DNA of 64,000 bases from DATLMR01 sp964615905. Lineage in GTDB: Bacteria; Acidobacteriota; Blastocatellia; UBA7656. The notes beneath the pieces were generated by a model, which was not told where the DNA came from, ran no database searches, and saw only the letters and a list, made by a program, of their open reading frames with translations. This document shows, piece after piece, positions 62,067 through 64,000 of the stretch. The stretch's first letter is position 1; the number at the start of each line of letters is the position of its first letter. A program made the translations under genes and the position numbers. The stretch spans positions 434,001 through 498,000 of the forward strand of contig CAZTUB010000002.1 in assembly GCA_964615905.1 (NCBI GenBank), given 5' to 3'.

Positions 62067-63185
62067 TTAGCCCTGCTCCGGCTCCAGAAGATCAAGGAAA
62101 CGGGCCGCCGCGAGAACAGATTGTTCGTAAACCGAGTCGCGGCCTGATAACTCAAGCTCGCGGCCGATGAGCGCGCTCTCGGTCCAGCTTTCGTAGCTGA
62201 GCACGCGGCGGCTGCACCGCTCGGCGCCCGTGACCTCGGCTTCGATTCGCTGCGCGTCCTGGCTTCTTCTTACGCTGAATGAAGGCGCGGGGTCGGCCGC
62301 GCTTTCGAGCTTTACAAGGGCGAGGTGGCCCGGCTCTATCTCTCTGGGCGTCGGCGAAAACTCTATACGCATCGGTTGATCGCCCGATAAAAACTCAAAG
62401 CTCAGCGCGCCGCCCGCCCGCGCCACCGTGGCCGCCTCTAACTGCCAGCCGAGACGGCTCGCAAGCCATCCGGCGAGCAGCAAGGGGCGAGCGGCTATCT
62501 CCTGCCCATCGCCTAAGCCGGGAGCGTACTCGATCACGACGCGCTTCAAACGGGAGATGAGGGGGCGATACTCGGTGACGTCGTAAAAACTCGCAAGCAG
62601 CCCGCGCCATGCTCCCAGCCGCGCCCAGTTCAGGTCGCTAAAGGCTGTCCGGCGCGGCCTCTGGCCGATTATTCGCGCGAGGCTTTTCAGATCGCCGCGC
62701 GGGTCCGCGAAATCCGACGAGTCGATAATCACGCGGTCCGAAAGCTCTGCGAGCCGCTTGAACAGGCGGTCTTCGAGCTTCGGGACGGCGCGCCACCACA
62801 GGTAGACAGGCAGGTCCGCAAGCAGCAGCGGGGAGACGGCGCTCGGTATCTCGCCCGCAAGCGCCGCGCTTGCCAGAATAGAGATCTCTTCGCAGCAGAC
62901 CTGCTTGTTCGAGAAAGAGGGAAGCGTGCAGTGAGAGTTGACCTCGGCAGTGACCGATCTGCTCGTCGAGTCGCTGTCTACGAGCAGCAGGATCACCCTG
63001 GCCGGGTGAGCAAGCGTGATGTCGGAGACTACTTCGTCTACTTCGCGCGTCTTTCTTGAGCCGGGGATGTACACGAGCAGGTTGACTGTCGAAGTCCGCA
63101 GCACGCCGTTGTGCTCGCCCTCCTGCTGCCATAGCGCCATCAACTGTTGCTCTATGCTCTTAACGTCCAATCCTGTTCCGCTCAT
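62067..63185 (-). CDS. opcA: Glucose-6-phosphate dehydrogenase assembly protein
   Basis: 372 residues; ATG 63185 chosen for its GGAGG, overlapping the zwf stop as ATGA. OpcA family features: NLLVYIPGSRKTREVDEVV, HPARVILLLVDS, EEISILASAALAGEIPSAVS, PLLLADLPVYLWWRAVP and the late SFYDVTEYRP. Family knowledge: OpcA is an allosteric activator or assembly factor of Zwf in cyanobacteria and actinobacteria. Its tight coupling to zwf here supports the same role. Confidence 0.93.
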   Translation of the reverse strand: MSGTGLDVKSIEQQLMALWQQEGEHNGVLRTSTVNLLVYIPGSRKTREVDEVVSDITLAHPARVILLLVDSDSTSRSVTAEVNSHCTLPSFSNKQVCCEEISILASAALAGEIPSAVSPLLLADLPVYLWWRAVPKLEDRLFKRLAELSDRVIIDSSDFADPRGDLKSLARIIGQRPRRTAFSDLNWARLGAWRGLLASFYDVTEYRPLISRLKRVVIEYAPGLGDGQEIAARPLLLAGWLASRLGWQLEAATVARAGGALSFEFLSGDQPMRIEFSPTPREIEPGHLALVKLESAADPAPSFSVRRSQDAQRIEAEVTGAERCSRRVLSYESWTESALIGRELELSGRDSVYEQSVLAAARFLDLLEPEQG

Positions 63186-64000
63186 GACCGCCTCCATCGC
63201 CGCCCGTCGCTTTCGATAAGCTCCGTAGCCGCGTCGGGCCCCCAGGTGCCCGCTTCATAGTTGGGAAAGTCCGCCTTCTGGTCGGCCCACGCCTCAAGGA
63301 TCGGCATGACTATCTCCCACCCTCGCTCCGTCATGTCGCGCCGGGCGTAGAGCGTTGAGTCTCCGAGTATACAGTCGAGCAGCAGCCGCTCGTATGCTTC
63401 GGGCGGGGGCACGCCGAAAGAGGCCCCGTAGCGAAAGTCCATGTTTACCCAGCGTATGCGTGTCTGCTGGCCGGGAATCTTCGCCCCTATGCGAAGAGTT
63501 ATGCCTTCGTTCGGCTGGACGCGAACCACGAGCACGTTCGGCTCTAGCTGCTGGTCGGGAATCTTGCTGAAGAGAAGGTGCGGCGCTTCTTTGAACTGTA
63601 TGGCTATCTCGGTCACGCGCTTTGGCAACCGCTTGCCGGACCTTATGTAAAACGGCACGCCCGCCCATCGCCAGTTGTCAAAGTAGAGCTTGAGCGCGGC
63701 AAAGGTTTCGGTTGTCGATTCCGGGCTGACGCCCGGCTCTTGCCTGTAGCCGGGGACCTGTTTGCCTTCGATTGAGCCGGGCCCGTACTGACCGCGAACG
63801 GCGTACTGGTCTACGGAGCCGGCGGCGATATCGCGGACGGCCCGCATGGCTTTCACCTTCTCGTCGCGCACGCTGTTTGCGGAGAGGCTCACGGGCGGTT
63901 CCATAGCGACCAGTGATAAGACCTGAAAGACGTGGCTTTGAATCATGTCTCGGACCACCCCCGCGCTTTCATAATACGAGCCGCGACCCTCGACTCCGAG
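63182..64000 (-). CDS. zwf: Glucose-6-phosphate 1-dehydrogenase (partial, 5' end outside window)
   Basis: The last 272 residues are present; the gene enters from the right edge. Recognisable regions: GVEGRGSYYESAGVVRDMIQ, YFDNWRWAGVPFYIRSGKRL, QFKEAPHLLFSK, VVRVQPNEGI, and the C-terminal EAYERLLLDCILGDSTLYAR. It oxidises glucose 6-phosphate with NADP in the oxidative pentose phosphate pathway. Its TGA overlaps the opcA start, so both are translated in step. Confidence 0.96.
   Translation of the reverse strand, partial: LGVEGRGSYYESAGVVRDMIQSHVFQVLSLVAMEPPVSLSANSVRDEKVKAMRAVRDIAAGSVDQYAVRGQYGPGSIEGKQVPGYRQEPGVSPESTTETFAALKLYFDNWRWAGVPFYIRSGKRLPKRVTEIAIQFKEAPHLLFSKIPDQQLEPNVLVVRVQPNEGITLRIGAKIPGQQTRIRWVNMDFRYGASFGVPPPEAYERLLLDCILGDSTLYARRDMTERGWEIVMPILEAWADQKADFPNYEAGTWGPDAATELIESDGRRWRRS

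Overview
The window looks like a chromosomal segment of an Acidobacteriota bacterium, GC-rich (roughly 60% by eye) and densely coded on both strands. This is inferred from gene content: an acidobacterial-type duplicated orphan ABC permease, an Oar-like TonB receptor with an N-terminal carboxypeptidase-regulatory domain, several TPR/CHAT proteins, paired ECF sigma factors and a zinc-finger regulatory protein. A placement in Blastocatellia is only a guess. No rRNA, tRNA, CRISPR array, transposase or prophage was seen.

Layout. 1-7.9 kb: a partial gmhB, then a minus-strand cluster transcribed ECF sigma factor > zinc-finger/carboxypeptidase-like protein > TPR-CHAT (caspase-like) protein > secreted subtilisin, with a second ECF sigma factor upstream. 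8.2-14 kb: a BON-LysM gene, then pyrK and pyrD with a secreted TPR-CHAT gene lodged between them. 14-22.6 kb: hsp20 with a structured leader, bactofilin, ADOP permease, pyrF, alpha/beta hydrolase, glutamine synthetase, an LEA-like protein and a DinB-like protein. 22.6-28 kb: a coupled pair, a CHAT protein and a three-segment membrane protein, divergent from a zinc-dependent phospholipase C-like gene across a 35-bp palindrome. 28-43 kb: folK, an RlmI-type methyltransferase, LOG protein, L,D-transpeptidase, S41 protease, FAD oxidoreductase, TonB receptor, DUF6624, lysA, then a DUF885 metallopeptidase coupled to a lipoprotein serpin. 43.7-53.2 kb: a long minus-strand run holding the succinylase lysine/DAP pathway (dapE, asd, lysC, dapB, dapA, dapD, a dapC-like aminotransferase) together with thymidine kinase, a TPR protein, a diheme cytochrome and an unknown secreted protein. 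53.3-64 kb: a VTT-like membrane protein overlapping a protein made of four zinc-ribbon-like repeats, dienelactone hydrolase, M28 peptidase, a J-like/double-PilZ protein with a response regulator, two RRM proteins flanking a DEAD-box helicase, and opcA-zwf.

Two signals stand out. First, three distinct CHAT-family genes lie within the first 27 kb, each in a different and suggestive context: sigma factor plus subtilisin, inside the pyr operon, and a coupled membrane partner. Second, five intergenic palindromes are built from tandem GTGACAA-type heptamers with stems up to about 31 bp. Several sit exactly at gene 3' ends and supply stop codons, and variant heptamers are mirrored in the opposite arm.
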